Of a stretch of 57,523 nt of DNA, positions 1-7,943 are shown in pieces. Within the stretch, counting starts at the first letter, position 1. The number at the start of each line of letters is the position of its first letter. The translations under genes and the position numbers were made by a program. The notes under the pieces were generated by a model. The model was given only the letters and a program-made list of their open reading frames with translations, made no database searches and was not told the origin of the DNA. This stretch comes from Pseudomonadota bacterium (lineage in GTDB: Bacteria; Pseudomonadota; Gammaproteobacteria; Xanthomonadales; Xanthomonadaceae). The stretch spans positions 1 through 57,523 of the forward strand of contig JAFAFF010000275.1 of NCBI GenBank assembly GCA_023423605.1. Direction: 5' to 3'.

Positions 1-62
1 GAGGTGTCTATGGTAACCGGCGATCCAGCCCGCGCTCCCGGGCCGCCAGGAAAAAACGTCTG

Positions 63-1517
63 ATGCTCAATTCCGATCACGGCCGCGCGCGCAAACAGCG
101 CTTCAAGGAACGGCTCCACGTCCTTCACGACAACGCCCTGCACCGGAAGCTCAGGCAACACCTCCCTGCTGCATTCAACGAACGCTGGACCCGGCGGCAC
201 TGGATGCATGCCAGCCTGTTCGCCACCATCGGCGCGCTGGTCGCCACGATAGTGCCGGGCTTTTCCAGCACCATCGATTCACCGTTCCCGGATGCCCACA
301 CCAGCCTTGCGCTGCCCTTGCCGCCCATCGCCGATGCACGCCGCCAGCACACCGCCGGCGACAGCTGGCAGGTACTGCGCGTGCAACGCGGCCAGACACT
401 GAGCGATCTGTTCGACCAGGCCGGCATTCCGGCCAGCACCATGCACCTGGTGCTGGACCATCCCGGTACGCGCGAGGCGCTGGTGAAGCTGCGTCCGGGA
501 ACTGAAATCGCCTTCGACGTGCCACTGTCCGGCGAACTGCGCTCGATCCGCTTCAACCGCGACGACGAGCACCGTGTGGAGCTGGCACTGACCGGCGACC
601 AGATCCGGGAAACCGTCAGCAAGCGCGAAACCAGCACGCGGACGGTGGTCACCAGCGGCGAGATCACCAGTTCGCTGTATGCGTCGGCACGCAAGGCCGG
701 CCTGTCGCCGTCCGCGATCGCGACGATGACCGACGAGATATTCAAGTACGACATCGACTTTTCCAAGGACCTGCAGCCGGGCGACCGCTTCAGCGTGGTG
801 ATGGACGAAACCTGGCGCGAAGGCGAGAAGGTGGACACCAGCAAGATCCTGGCAGCGACCTTCACCAGCGGCGGCAAGACCTATTCCGGCTTCCGCTTCG
901 ACCGCAATGGCAAGGCCGAATACTTCGACATCAATGGGCGTCCGCTGAAGAAGAGCTTCATCCGCATGCCGATTCCATTCGCACGCCTGAGTTCAACGTT
1001 CGGCGCGCGCAGACACCCGGTGCTTGGCAAGATGCGCATGCACAAGGGCGTGGATTACGCAGCGCGAACCGGCACGCCGATCATGGCCGCCGGCGATGCC
1101 CGCGTGCAGTTTGCCGGCGTGCAACGCGGCTACGGCAACGTGGTCATCCTCGACCATGGCCGCGGCCACACCACGCTGTACGGGCACATGTCCCGTTTTG
1201 CCAAGATCAAGACCGGCCAGCGCGTCACCCAGGGCACTGTGATCGGCTACGTGGGGTCCACGGGGCTGGCGACCGGGCCGCACCTGCACTACGAATTCCG
1301 CGTCAACGGCGTGCACCGCAATCCGCTGCAGGTGACCATGCCGCCACCGGAGCCGCTGCGCGGCGCTGAACTGGTCGCCTTCCGGGCGCAGACATCCCCG
1401 GCCATGGCGCGCATCCAGGGCATGGAGAAGATGATCTACGCCGATGCCAGCCCGGCGCCGAAGGCGAGCCAGGTGGCCAGCGATGCCCGCGCAGGTACTG
1501 CCGGCAAGCGCGGCTGA
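63..1517 (+). CDS. M23 family peptidoglycan metallopeptidase (OapA/MepM-like)
   Basis: Predicted murein endopeptidase acting in the periplasm. The 484-residue protein has a basic cytoplasmic N-terminus, one membrane segment near residues 48-67, an OapA/LysM-like region (about 100-180) and a C-terminal M23 domain (about 310-420). The zinc ligands are visible as HKGVD and the HLH of GPHLHYE. AGGAA lies about ten bases before the ATG. Bases 1-62 hold only this leader and no recognisable gene. It is followed by anmK, so a murein-turnover gene sits beside a murein-recycling kinase. Family assignment is firm; the exact bond cleaved is not shown. Confidence 0.9.
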   Translation: MLNSDHGRARKQRFKERLHVLHDNALHRKLRQHLPAAFNERWTRRHWMHASLFATIGALVATIVPGFSSTIDSPFPDAHTSLALPLPPIADARRQHTAGDSWQVLRVQRGQTLSDLFDQAGIPASTMHLVLDHPGTREALVKLRPGTEIAFDVPLSGELRSIRFNRDDEHRVELALTGDQIRETVSKRETSTRTVVTSGEITSSLYASARKAGLSPSAIATMTDEIFKYDIDFSKDLQPGDRFSVVMDETWREGEKVDTSKILAATFTSGGKTYSGFRFDRNGKAEYFDINGRPLKKSFIRMPIPFARLSSTFGARRHPVLGKMRMHKGVDYAARTGTPIMAAGDARVQFAGVQRGYGNVVILDHGRGHTTLYGHMSRFAKIKTGQRVTQGTVIGYVGSTGLATGPHLHYEFRVNGVHRNPLQVTMPPPEPLRGAELVAFRAQTSPAMARIQGMEKMIYADASPAPKASQVASDARAGTAGKRG

Positions 1518-1592
1518 GCCTGCCAGGCATCGCGCATTGACGAGCCACGACAGGGCGCCCAAGCTGGCGCCTTCGTTGTTTCTGGAGCCGTG

Positions 1593-2720
1593 ATGGCCGC
1601 TCTTTCCGACACCACCGACCCGCTCTACCTGGGACTGATGTCCGGTACCAGCGCCGATGGCATCGATGCCGCGCTGGTCCGGTTCCCGGCGGCCGGCGGG
1701 TGCCGGTTCGTGGACGGGCTGACCGCGCCATGGGAGCCCGCGCTGCGCGAACGGCTGGTGGCGCTGGGCGAAGGCGGCCGGCTGGACTCGCTGGATGACC
1801 TGGGCGACATCGATGCGCGGATCGGACTGGCGTTCGCCGATGCAGCCGGTGCGCTGCTGACGCGGAGCGGCGTCCCTGTTTCTGCGGTGCGGGCGATCGG
1901 TTCGCACGGGCAGACGGTGCGCCATCGGCCAGCGGCAGCGTTGCCGTTCACCCTGCAACTGGGCGATGCCAACCGCATCGCCGAACGCACCGGCATCACC
2001 ACCGTCGCCGATTTCCGTCGCCGCGACGTGGCGGCCGGTGGCCAGGGGGCGCCGCTGATGCCGGCCTTCCACCTGGCCATGCTGGGCGCGGCCGATGAGG
2101 ACCGGGCGGTACTCAACCTGGGTGGCATCGCCAACCTGACGCTGATTCCACGCCAGGGCACGGTGCGGGGATTCGACACCGGCCCGGCCAATGCGCTGCT
2201 GGATGCCTGGTGCCAGCGCCATACGGGCCAGGTTTACGATGCCGACGGCGGGTTCGCGGCCAGCGGTGTGGTGGACGCGCAGCTGTTGGCGCAGTGGCTG
2301 GCCGAACCGTGGTTTGCCCTGCCAGCGCCGAAGAGCACCGGTCGCGAACAGTTCCACCTGCCTTGGGCCGAAGCCGCGCTTGGCGATGGGCGGCGCACGG
2401 CAGCCGACGTGCAGGCGACCTTGCTGGAGCTGACCGCGGCGACGGTGGCCGATGCGCTGCTGCGCCACCAGCCAGGGACGCGCCGGGTACTGGTTTGCGG
2501 GGGCGGCGTGCGCAACGGACACCTGATGCGGCGGCTGGCCGCGCGCCTGCCCGGCGTGGCGGTGGACTCCAGCGCGATGCATGGCCTGGACCCGGATTTC
2601 ATGGAGGCGATGGGGTTTGCCTGGCTGGCCAAGTGCACCCTGGAAGGACTGGCGGGCAACCTGCCCAGTGTCACCGGCGCGCGCGGCCCGCGCATCCTGG
2701 GCGCGATTCATCCGGCTTGA
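1593..2720 (+). CDS. anmK: anhydro-N-acetylmuramic acid kinase
   Basis: Phosphorylates and opens 1,6-anhydroMurNAc to MurNAc-6-phosphate in cell-wall recycling. The 375-residue length is typical. The N-terminal motif [16 protein letters not shown], the substrate motif [20 protein letters not shown] and the C-terminal CGGGVRN are family signatures. I chose ATG 1593 because GGAG lies five bases upstream; an in-frame GTG at 1590 directly precedes it. It follows the M23 peptidase on the same strand and is followed by a SMAG repeat pair that may end transcription. Function is confident. Confidence 0.95.
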   Translation: MAALSDTTDPLYLGLMSGTSADGIDAALVRFPAAGGCRFVDGLTAPWEPALRERLVALGEGGRLDSLDDLGDIDARIGLAFADAAGALLTRSGVPVSAVRAIGSHGQTVRHRPAAALPFTLQLGDANRIAERTGITTVADFRRRDVAAGGQGAPLMPAFHLAMLGAADEDRAVLNLGGIANLTLIPRQGTVRGFDTGPANALLDAWCQRHTGQVYDADGGFAASGVVDAQLLAQWLAEPWFALPAPKSTGREQFHLPWAEAALGDGRRTAADVQATLLELTAATVADALLRHQPGTRRVLVCGGGVRNGHLMRRLAARLPGVAVDSSAMHGLDPDFMEAMGFAWLAKCTLEGLAGNLPSVTGARGPRILGAIHPA

Positions 2721-2752
2721 ACAGGCGCTGGTCCAGCCGGGCGTTGAACCAC

Positions 2753-2816
2753 GTAGAGCGGGGCTCTGCCCCGCTGGATGATCGCGACATTTCAGCCGGG
2801 CAGAGCCCGGCGCTAC
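2753..2816. repeat. SMAG/REP-type GTAG repeat, inverted dimer
   Basis: Two GTAG-tipped hairpins face each other: GTAG at 2753 starts a stem AGCGGGGCTCTGCCCCGCT and CTAC ends the partner at 2816. A near-identical pair lies at 48586-48649. This matches the GTAG repeats known from Stenotrophomonas genomes. It sits between convergent anmK and the leftward gene at 2826. Confidence 0.8.
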
Positions 2817-2825
2817 GCGTGCGGT

Positions 2826-3053
2826 TCAGAATCCGTGGCCGGCGGGAAGGGCCTGCAGCGCGGCAATGGCTTCGGCCAAGGCATCCACTTCAGGATCGGC
2901 AAAGCCGCTGCGCACTTCCAGTTCGGTCGAAAACAATCCCTGCTCCAGCAGGGCCATGCAGGTCTGCGCATGCGTCCAGCCACGGGCGATGGCCAGTCGC
3001 CCGATGCGCTCCAGCATCATTGGATCCACTTCCCGCAGCAGCAGGTCCGCCAT
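2826..3053 (-). CDS. small conserved-looking hypothetical protein
   Basis: A 75-residue protein starting MADLLLREVDPMMLERIG. I placed the start at ATG 3053 because GGGGAAG lies just upstream and the longer reading has an unlikely basic extension. The N-terminal half looks like a ribbon-helix-helix fold and the rest is helical and acidic. It is leftward, downstream of ampG after a 78-base gap. Not recognised; a DNA-binding role is only a guess. Confidence 0.55.
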   Translation of the reverse strand: MADLLLREVDPMMLERIGRLAIARGWTHAQTCMALLEQGLFSTELEVRSGFADPEVDALAEAIAALQALPAGHGF

Positions 3054-3131
3054 GTTCTTCTTCCCCTTCGGCAGGGCGTCGCCCCCACGACGCTGACCGG
3101 CGATCATCCCCCACCCCGGGCGTACAGGCAA

Positions 3132-4433
3132 TCAGGGGGCTGGTGCGCTGCGGTCGGAAAGCTGCGGCCACAGCCATGCCAGCAACAGCAGGGTCGGCAC
3201 CACGGTCACCGCGCTGAGCATGAAGAAGATGCTGTAGGAGCTGGCTTCAACGATGTAACCGGAGACGCCGCCGACGAACTTGCCCGGCAGATTGGCCAGC
3301 GATACCAGCAGCGCGTACTGGGTCGCGGTGAAGTTGCGGTCGGTCAACGAAGACATGAAGGCCACCAGCACGGTGCCGGCAAAGCCCTGGAACAGGTTGT
3401 CGGCGCTGAGCGCGGCGTAGAACGCCCACAGCTGGCCCGGATTGTGCGCCATCAGCAGGAAGGCCAGGTTGGACAGGGCGACGCCGAGGGCGGCCACCAG
3501 CAGCATGCGGCGGAAGCCGTACGCCGCCACTGCGATGCCGCCCAGGAATGCACCGCCGATGCTCATCCACACACCGAACAGCTTGGACACGGTGGCGATG
3601 TCGGCCTTGTCGAAGCCGGAATCGAGGTAGAACGGGCCGGCCATCACGCCGATCACCTGGTCGGGGAATTTGAACAGGCCAACGAAGGCGAGCAGCCCCA
3701 GCGCGAGCAGGATGCCGTTGCGGGTGAAGAAACTGGTGATCGGCTGGATGAACGCCTCGGCTACGTCGATGCGTCGCTGCATTACCCTCGCAGGCTGGAC
3801 CGGCTCGCGGCAGAACAGCGTGGTGACGATGGGCAGCAGCATCAGTGCGGCCATCGCCAGGTAAGCCACGATCCAGCCTTCGAACTGTGCCAGGTAGAGT
3901 GCACCGGCACCGGCCAGGATCAGGCCGATGCGATATCCCAGGGTATAGGTGGCGGCCAGCGCCGCCTGCGCGGTTTCCGGTGCGATCTCGATGCGGTAGG
4001 CATCCACCACGGCGTCCTGGGTGGCGCCGGCAAAGGAAGCGACCAGCACCCACGCCACCAGGGGCCATACGCCCTGTTCCGGCCGCACGAAGGCCAGCGC
4101 GATCAGCCCCGCCAGTACCAGCACCTGCGATGCCAGCAGCCAGGAACGCCGGCGGCCCAGGAAGCCGAGCAGGGGCAACGCATAGCGGTCCAGCATGGGC
4201 GCCCAGACGAACTTGAGCAGATAGAAGAAGCTGGCCAGGCTGATCAGGCCGATGCTGCCCAGGTCAAGGCCGACATCGCGCAACCGGGTGGACAGGGTCT
4301 GCGAAGCGATCAGCAGGAATGGCAGGCCACTGCCGAAGCCCAGCATGGCCATGGTCAGCGCGGACGGCGTGCCGAAGGCACGCTTGATGCCGGCCCAGCC
4401 CTTGTAGGATCCGGTCTGCACCGCCTCGCTCAC
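3132..4433 (-). CDS. ampG: AmpG-type muropeptide MFS permease
   Basis: A 433-residue inner-membrane transporter of the major facilitator superfamily with about twelve hydrophobic segments. AmpG imports GlcNAc-anhydroMurNAc peptides for recycling, which also feed AmpR-controlled beta-lactamase induction. Diagnostic stretches are GFGSGLPFLLIAS near residue 35, the GRRRSW loop and DAVVDAYRIE. The start is a GTG overlapping the xthA stop (GTGA), so the two genes are probably translationally coupled. Its natural promoter should lie upstream of xthA, where the prophage has inserted. MFS membership is certain; AmpG assignment is strong. Confidence 0.85.
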   Translation of the reverse strand: MSEAVQTGSYKGWAGIKRAFGTPSALTMAMLGFGSGLPFLLIASQTLSTRLRDVGLDLGSIGLISLASFFYLLKFVWAPMLDRYALPLLGFLGRRRSWLLASQVLVLAGLIALAFVRPEQGVWPLVAWVLVASFAGATQDAVVDAYRIEIAPETAQAALAATYTLGYRIGLILAGAGALYLAQFEGWIVAYLAMAALMLLPIVTTLFCREPVQPARVMQRRIDVAEAFIQPITSFFTRNGILLALGLLAFVGLFKFPDQVIGVMAGPFYLDSGFDKADIATVSKLFGVWMSIGGAFLGGIAVAAYGFRRMLLVAALGVALSNLAFLLMAHNPGQLWAFYAALSADNLFQGFAGTVLVAFMSSLTDRNFTATQYALLVSLANLPGKFVGGVSGYIVEASSYSIFFMLSAVTVVPTLLLLAWLWPQLSDRSAPAP

Positions 4434-5230
4434 GGCGCGTAATCCACGCTGAAGGGGGCATGGTCGGAGAAGCGCTCGTCGCGATAGATCGAGCAGCCGC
4501 GCAGGCGGTCGCGCAGGCCCGGGCTGACGAACTGGTAGTCGATGCGCCAACCGACGTTGTTGGCGCGCGCCGCGCCGCGGTTGCTCCACCAGGTGTAATC
4601 CTCGCCGGTGGGATGCAGCAGGCGGTAGGCATCGGCCCAGCCACGGCCGCTGGGCAGGTCGGTGGCCTGGCCATGGTCCGCGCACAGGGCGTTGAGCCAG
4701 TCGCGCTCTTCGGGCAGGCAGCCGGAGTTCTTCTGGTTGGATTTCCAGTTGCGGATGTCCAGCGCCGAACGGACGATGTTCCAGTCTCCACACAGCACGT
4801 AGTCGCGGCCACTGTGCAGCCACTGGTCCAGGATGGGACGCAGCCATTCCATCACTTCGAACTTGAAGCCCTGGCGCAGGTCGCCCGAGCTGCCCGACGG
4901 GATATAGAAGGACACCACGCTGAGGTTGCCGAACCGCGCCTCGATGTAGCGGCCCTCTTCATCGAACGGTGCCCATCCCAGCGAGGTGATCACCTGGTCC
5001 GGCTCACGGCGGCTGTAGATGGCCACGCCGCTGTAGCCTTTCCGGGTGCTGGCATCGCGATAGAAGCAGTGGTGGCCATCCGGCCGGAACATCGGGTCGG
5101 ACAGCTGCGCCTCCTGTGCCTTGGTCTCCTGCAGGCACAGGATGTCGGCATCCTGGGCACGGAACCAGTCGAGGAAGCCCTTGCTGGCAGCCGAACGGAT
5201 GCCATTGGCGTTGAAGCTGATGATGCGCAA
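4430..5230 (-). CDS. xthA: exodeoxyribonuclease III family, start codon altered by prophage
   Basis: AP endonuclease/3'-5' exonuclease of the endonuclease-exonuclease-phosphatase fold, 266 residues. Active-site motifs are present: FNANG (N7), LQETK (E34), the GDWNI Asp/Asn pair and the terminal SDHAP. The start here is TTG (5230-5228). The phage attachment core ends inside this codon; at the other end of the prophage the same core is followed by T, which would restore ATG. Only weak AGG-like Shine-Dalgarno sequence lies upstream, and it is phage DNA. It overlaps ampG by four bases. S. maltophilia has a reported ampN-ampG pair needed for beta-lactamase induction, and this gene may be that ampN. 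Confidence 0.9.
   Translation of the reverse strand: MRIISFNANGIRSAASKGFLDWFRAQDADILCLQETKAQEAQLSDPMFRPDGHHCFYRDASTRKGYSGVAIYSRREPDQVITSLGWAPFDEEGRYIEARFGNLSVVSFYIPSGSSGDLRQGFKFEVMEWLRPILDQWLHSGRDYVLCGDWNIVRSALDIRNWKSNQKNSGCLPEERDWLNALCADHGQATDLPSGRGWADAYRLLHPTGEDYTWWSNRGAARANNVGWRIDYQFVSPGLRDRLRGCSIYRDERFSDHAPFSVDYAP
5214..5229. other. attL core repeat
   Basis: AAGCTGATGATGCGCA, identical to 47094-47109. It encodes the first codons of xthA on the minus strand and marks the left prophage boundary. Confidence 0.9.
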
Positions 5231-5284
5231 TTTGGTTGCAACCTATTGTTTTTTCTATTCAATCGGATGGCGTAAATCCATCCG

Positions 5285-5330
5285 TACCAACATCCGTACC
5301 AGCTAATTCAAGCGCTGCGTACCAACATCC
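5285..5330. promoter_or_regulatory. candidate integrase arm-type sites, left side of attP
   Basis: The 11-mer TACCAACATCC occurs at 5285-5295 and 5320-5330, with a partial copy TACCAGC at 5297. The same 11-mer recurs at 46944-46954, beside int. In the excised circle these would flank attP on both sides, as integrase arm sites do. The role is inferred. Confidence 0.6.
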
Positions 5331-5387
5331 CTGCGGCGGCAAGCCTACCTGCTGGCCATGCGGGATTGCCACACCGGGAGGTAGGGA

Positions 5388-5417
5388 TTCACTTTTGCCT
5401 GTTAGTAACTGTACTAA
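5388..5417 (+). promoter_or_regulatory. umuD promoter with LexA box
   Basis: TTAGTA-ACTG-TACTAA at 5402-5417 is a perfect palindrome of the xanthomonad LexA type. Its right half doubles as a -10 (TACTAA) set 18 bases from a -35-like TTCACT (5388-5393). LexA bound here would occlude the promoter of the umuDC cassette, which starts 52 bases downstream. Confidence 0.8.
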
Positions 5418-5468
5418 CATTGCCGCCCGTCTCGAACCCTGAGACCGGCGTACCCCAGAGTCCCGCCC

Positions 5469-5951
5469 ATGCATTCCCTTCCGCCCCCCAACACGATTGC
5501 CGTCCCGCTCGGGCCGGCCATGATCGACGGCCCGACCCACTTCGTGCCGCTCGCCGGCGCCCGCGCACGCCTGGGCTTCCCCTCCCCCGCCGACGACTTC
5601 ATGGACGAAGCGATCGACCTGCACCGGCTGCTGGTGCGCAACCCGGCCGCCACCTTCCTGTATCGGGCCGACGGCTGGTCCATGAGCGGCGCCGGCGTCA
5701 GCGACGGCGACATCCTGGTGGTGGATCGCTCGGTTTCGCCCCAGGCCGGCGACCTGGTCATCGCTATATGGGACGGGAACCAACCCACCTGCAAGGTGCT
5801 GCAGACCTTCGAACGCCACCTGGAGCTGCATTCAGCGAATCCAGACTTCCCGCCCATCGTCCTCGAACAGGACACCGAGGTGGAGATCTTCGCGGTGGTG
5901 GGGGTGGTTCGGCAGATCAAGCGCCGGGGCGGCCATGTTCGGCCTCGTTGA
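5469..5951 (+). CDS. umuD: UmuD-like S24 protease, SOS mutagenesis
   Basis: Self-cleaving subunit of an error-prone polymerase V-type complex, 160 residues. The Ser of GWSMSGAG and the Lys of TCKVLQ form the S24 dyad. LGFPSPADDFMDEAIDLHRL aligns with the E. coli cleavage region, giving a probable Leu-Gly cut. It is the first gene of the LexA-boxed cassette and overlaps umuC by 17 bases. It lies inside the prophage and is therefore mobile cargo rather than a host gene. Confidence 0.9.
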   Translation: MHSLPPPNTIAVPLGPAMIDGPTHFVPLAGARARLGFPSPADDFMDEAIDLHRLLVRNPAATFLYRADGWSMSGAGVSDGDILVVDRSVSPQAGDLVIAIWDGNQPTCKVLQTFERHLELHSANPDFPPIVLEQDTEVEIFAVVGVVRQIKRRGGHVRPR

Positions 5952-7185
5952 CGGCAACAACTTCTACGCCAGCTGCGAACGGGTGTTTCAGCCGAAGCTG
6001 CGCGGCGTGCCGCTGATCGTCCTGAGCAACAACGACGGCTGCGCGATAGCGCGATCGGCAGAGGCCAAGGCGCTGGGCATCAAGATGGGCCAGCCCGCCC
6101 ACGAGCTGAAGCACCTGGTGCGCCAGCACGGCCTGCAGATGCGGTCGGCCAACTTCGGGCTGTATGGCGACATGAGCGCCCGTGTGGTGTCGATCCTCCG
6201 CGATGCCGCGCCACGCGTGGAGGTGTACAGCATCGATGAGAGCTTCATTGACCTGACCGGCGTGCCTGACCGGGAGGCCTTTGCACGTGCCCTGCGCGGC
6301 CAGGTGCACCGCTGGACCGGCATTCCCAACTGCATCGGCATTGGTCCCACGAAGACGTTGGCGAAGCTGGCAAACAAGGTGGCCAAGACCGCCGACGGCG
6401 TGGTGGACCTTGGGGACGCCGCGGCGCGTGACGCGGTGCTGCGCGCATTTCCTGTGGGCGACCTATGGGGCGTCGGCCGGCGCTTGGCCCCGAGGTTGGA
6501 GAGGATGGGCATCAGCACAGCTGCGGCGCTGCGCGATGCTCCGCCTGACGACATCCTGGCCGCCTTCGGCGTCACCCTGGCGCGGACCCAGCGGGAGCTG
6601 CAGGGCCATCCCTGCATGGAACTGGAGGAAGTGGAGCCGGACCGGCAGCAGATCATGGTGAGCCGATCGTTCGGCAACCGGGTTGAAGACCATGAGGCAA
6701 TCGCCCAGGCCTTGGCCACGTTCGCGATCCGGGCCTGCGAAAAACTGCGCGCGCGAGGCCTGGTCGCCGCCGGCATCTGGGTGTTCGCCGAGTCCGACTC
6801 GTTCCGGCCGGAGCTGCGCCAGCACAACGCTACCCGGACAGTGAGCCTGCCGGCATCGACCGCCGACACAACCGTGGTGCTGGGCGTCGTGCGCAAGCTG
6901 CTGCGCGGCCTGCTGCGCGAGGGTATCGGCTACAAGAAAGCCGGTGTGGCGCTGCTGGATCTGGCCAGGCCGCAGGACCTGCAGGCAGACCTTTTCGGGC
7001 CGTCGGTCGTGGGCAATGACAAGCTGATGGCGACCTTGGACCGGATCAATCAGAAGTTCGGCCGCGGCACCGCAGGCATCGGCGCTTCCGGCTGGCAGGC
7101 AAAGCCCGCTTGGGGCATGCGGCAACACATGCTGTCGCCCAACTTCACCACGTCGGTGCACGAGATCCCGCCGGCGCGGTGCTGA
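5935..7185 (+). CDS. umuC: UmuC-like Y-family DNA polymerase
   Basis: Catalytic subunit of translesion polymerase V type, 416 residues, near the usual length. It starts MFGLVDGNNFYASCERVF with metal-binding Asp6 and the Y-family steric region. YSIDESFIDL holds the catalytic Asp-Glu pair (about residues 101-103). The helix-hairpin-helix and little-finger regions follow to the C-terminus. It is translated with umuD through a 17-base overlap and should be induced by DNA damage, the same signal that would induce the prophage. Confidence 0.95.
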   Translation: MFGLVDGNNFYASCERVFQPKLRGVPLIVLSNNDGCAIARSAEAKALGIKMGQPAHELKHLVRQHGLQMRSANFGLYGDMSARVVSILRDAAPRVEVYSIDESFIDLTGVPDREAFARALRGQVHRWTGIPNCIGIGPTKTLAKLANKVAKTADGVVDLGDAAARDAVLRAFPVGDLWGVGRRLAPRLERMGISTAAALRDAPPDDILAAFGVTLARTQRELQGHPCMELEEVEPDRQQIMVSRSFGNRVEDHEAIAQALATFAIRACEKLRARGLVAAGIWVFAESDSFRPELRQHNATRTVSLPASTADTTVVLGVVRKLLRGLLREGIGYKKAGVALLDLARPQDLQADLFGPSVVGNDKLMATLDRINQKFGRGTAGIGASGWQAKPAWGMRQHMLSPNFTTSVHEIPPARC

Positions 7186-7225
7186 CTTCACCCGGTCGGC
7201 ATGGGGGCCAGCCTATGGTCCCTCC

Positions 7226-7891
7226 ATGTGCGGTCGATTCGTCCAGCTCCCCATCGTTGACTTCGGCCAGGCCGACCTGGCTGACCTTGCCCCGGGCTTG
7301 GCCGAGATCCAGCCCAGTTTCAACCTGGCCCCCACCCAGCGGGCATCGGTCATCCTGGACCGCGGCGAAGGGCGGCAGGTCACCCGCCTGTCGTGGGGGC
7401 TCCTGCCGTTCTGGGCGAAGGCGAAAAGCCTGCAGGGGTCCACGATCAATGCCCGCATCGAGACCGTGGCAACGAAGCCGGCCTTCCGGTCTGCGTTCAA
7501 GAAACGTCGGTGCATCGTGCCAATGGCGGGCTACTACGAATGGTCTGTCAGCCCCGAGGACGGGAAGAAAGACCCGTGGTTCATCCACGCCACCGGGCCA
7601 CTGTTCGCTGCTGGTCTTTGGGAGGGCACCTCCCCGCTGCTGCCGGACGGCAACCTCGGCACCTTCACCGTCATCACCGGCGACAGCAGCGGCGTATCGG
7701 CCGACATCCACGACCGTATGCCGGTGTGGATCAAGCCGGCGCAGGTCGATGACTGGCTGGCTGCCGGCCCGGATGACGCCATGGCCATGCTGCTGGCCAG
7801 CGAGCCCCCGTCCATGGAGGCCTACCGCGTCAGCCGCGCTGTGAACACGCCCCGGAACAACGCAGAGGAACTGCTACAGCCTGTGGCCTGA
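7226..7891 (+). CDS. SRAP domain protein (YedK/HMCES-like)
   Basis: Protects abasic sites in single-stranded DNA by forming a covalent link through Cys2. The 221-residue protein begins MCGRF, which exposes Cys2. It has the NARIET motif, PMAGYYEW with the catalytic Glu, and HDRMPV with the active His. It lies 40 bases after umuC on the same strand and ends at a strong hairpin, so umuD-umuC-SRAP reads as one SOS operon. Family assignment is firm. Confidence 0.93.
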   Translation: MCGRFVQLPIVDFGQADLADLAPGLAEIQPSFNLAPTQRASVILDRGEGRQVTRLSWGLLPFWAKAKSLQGSTINARIETVATKPAFRSAFKKRRCIVPMAGYYEWSVSPEDGKKDPWFIHATGPLFAAGLWEGTSPLLPDGNLGTFTVITGDSSGVSADIHDRMPVWIKPAQVDDWLAAGPDDAMAMLLASEPPSMEAYRVSRAVNTPRNNAEELLQPVA

Positions 7892-7901
7892 TCCGCCAGG
7901 C

Positions 7902-7931
7902 CCTTTGCTCCCCAGCATTGGGGAGCAAAGG
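7902..7931. terminator. bidirectional terminator between SOS cassette and tail operon
   Basis: A perfect 13-bp stem CCTTTGCTCCCCA pairs with TGGGGAGCAAAGG around a GCAT loop. It lies between the rightward SRAP gene and the leftward tail-spike gene, and the short T/A runs in the stem base suit both directions. Confidence 0.8.
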
Positions 7932-7943
7932 CGATACCGCAAC

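Noticed and set aside
2778..4442. A 554-codon rightward open frame and similar long frames opposite anmK, capsid and tail-spike genes (993-2711, 8685-10040, 19328-21454)
   Set aside because: All lie antisense to clearly recognised genes, are rich in Gln/His/Arg and show no domain. They are normal by-products of high GC codon use.
5264..5284. Inverted repeat CGGATGG-N7-CCATCCG near attL, considered as a terminator
   Set aside because: No U-rich tract follows in either direction, and it overlaps an arm-type 11-mer; may be part of attP architecture.
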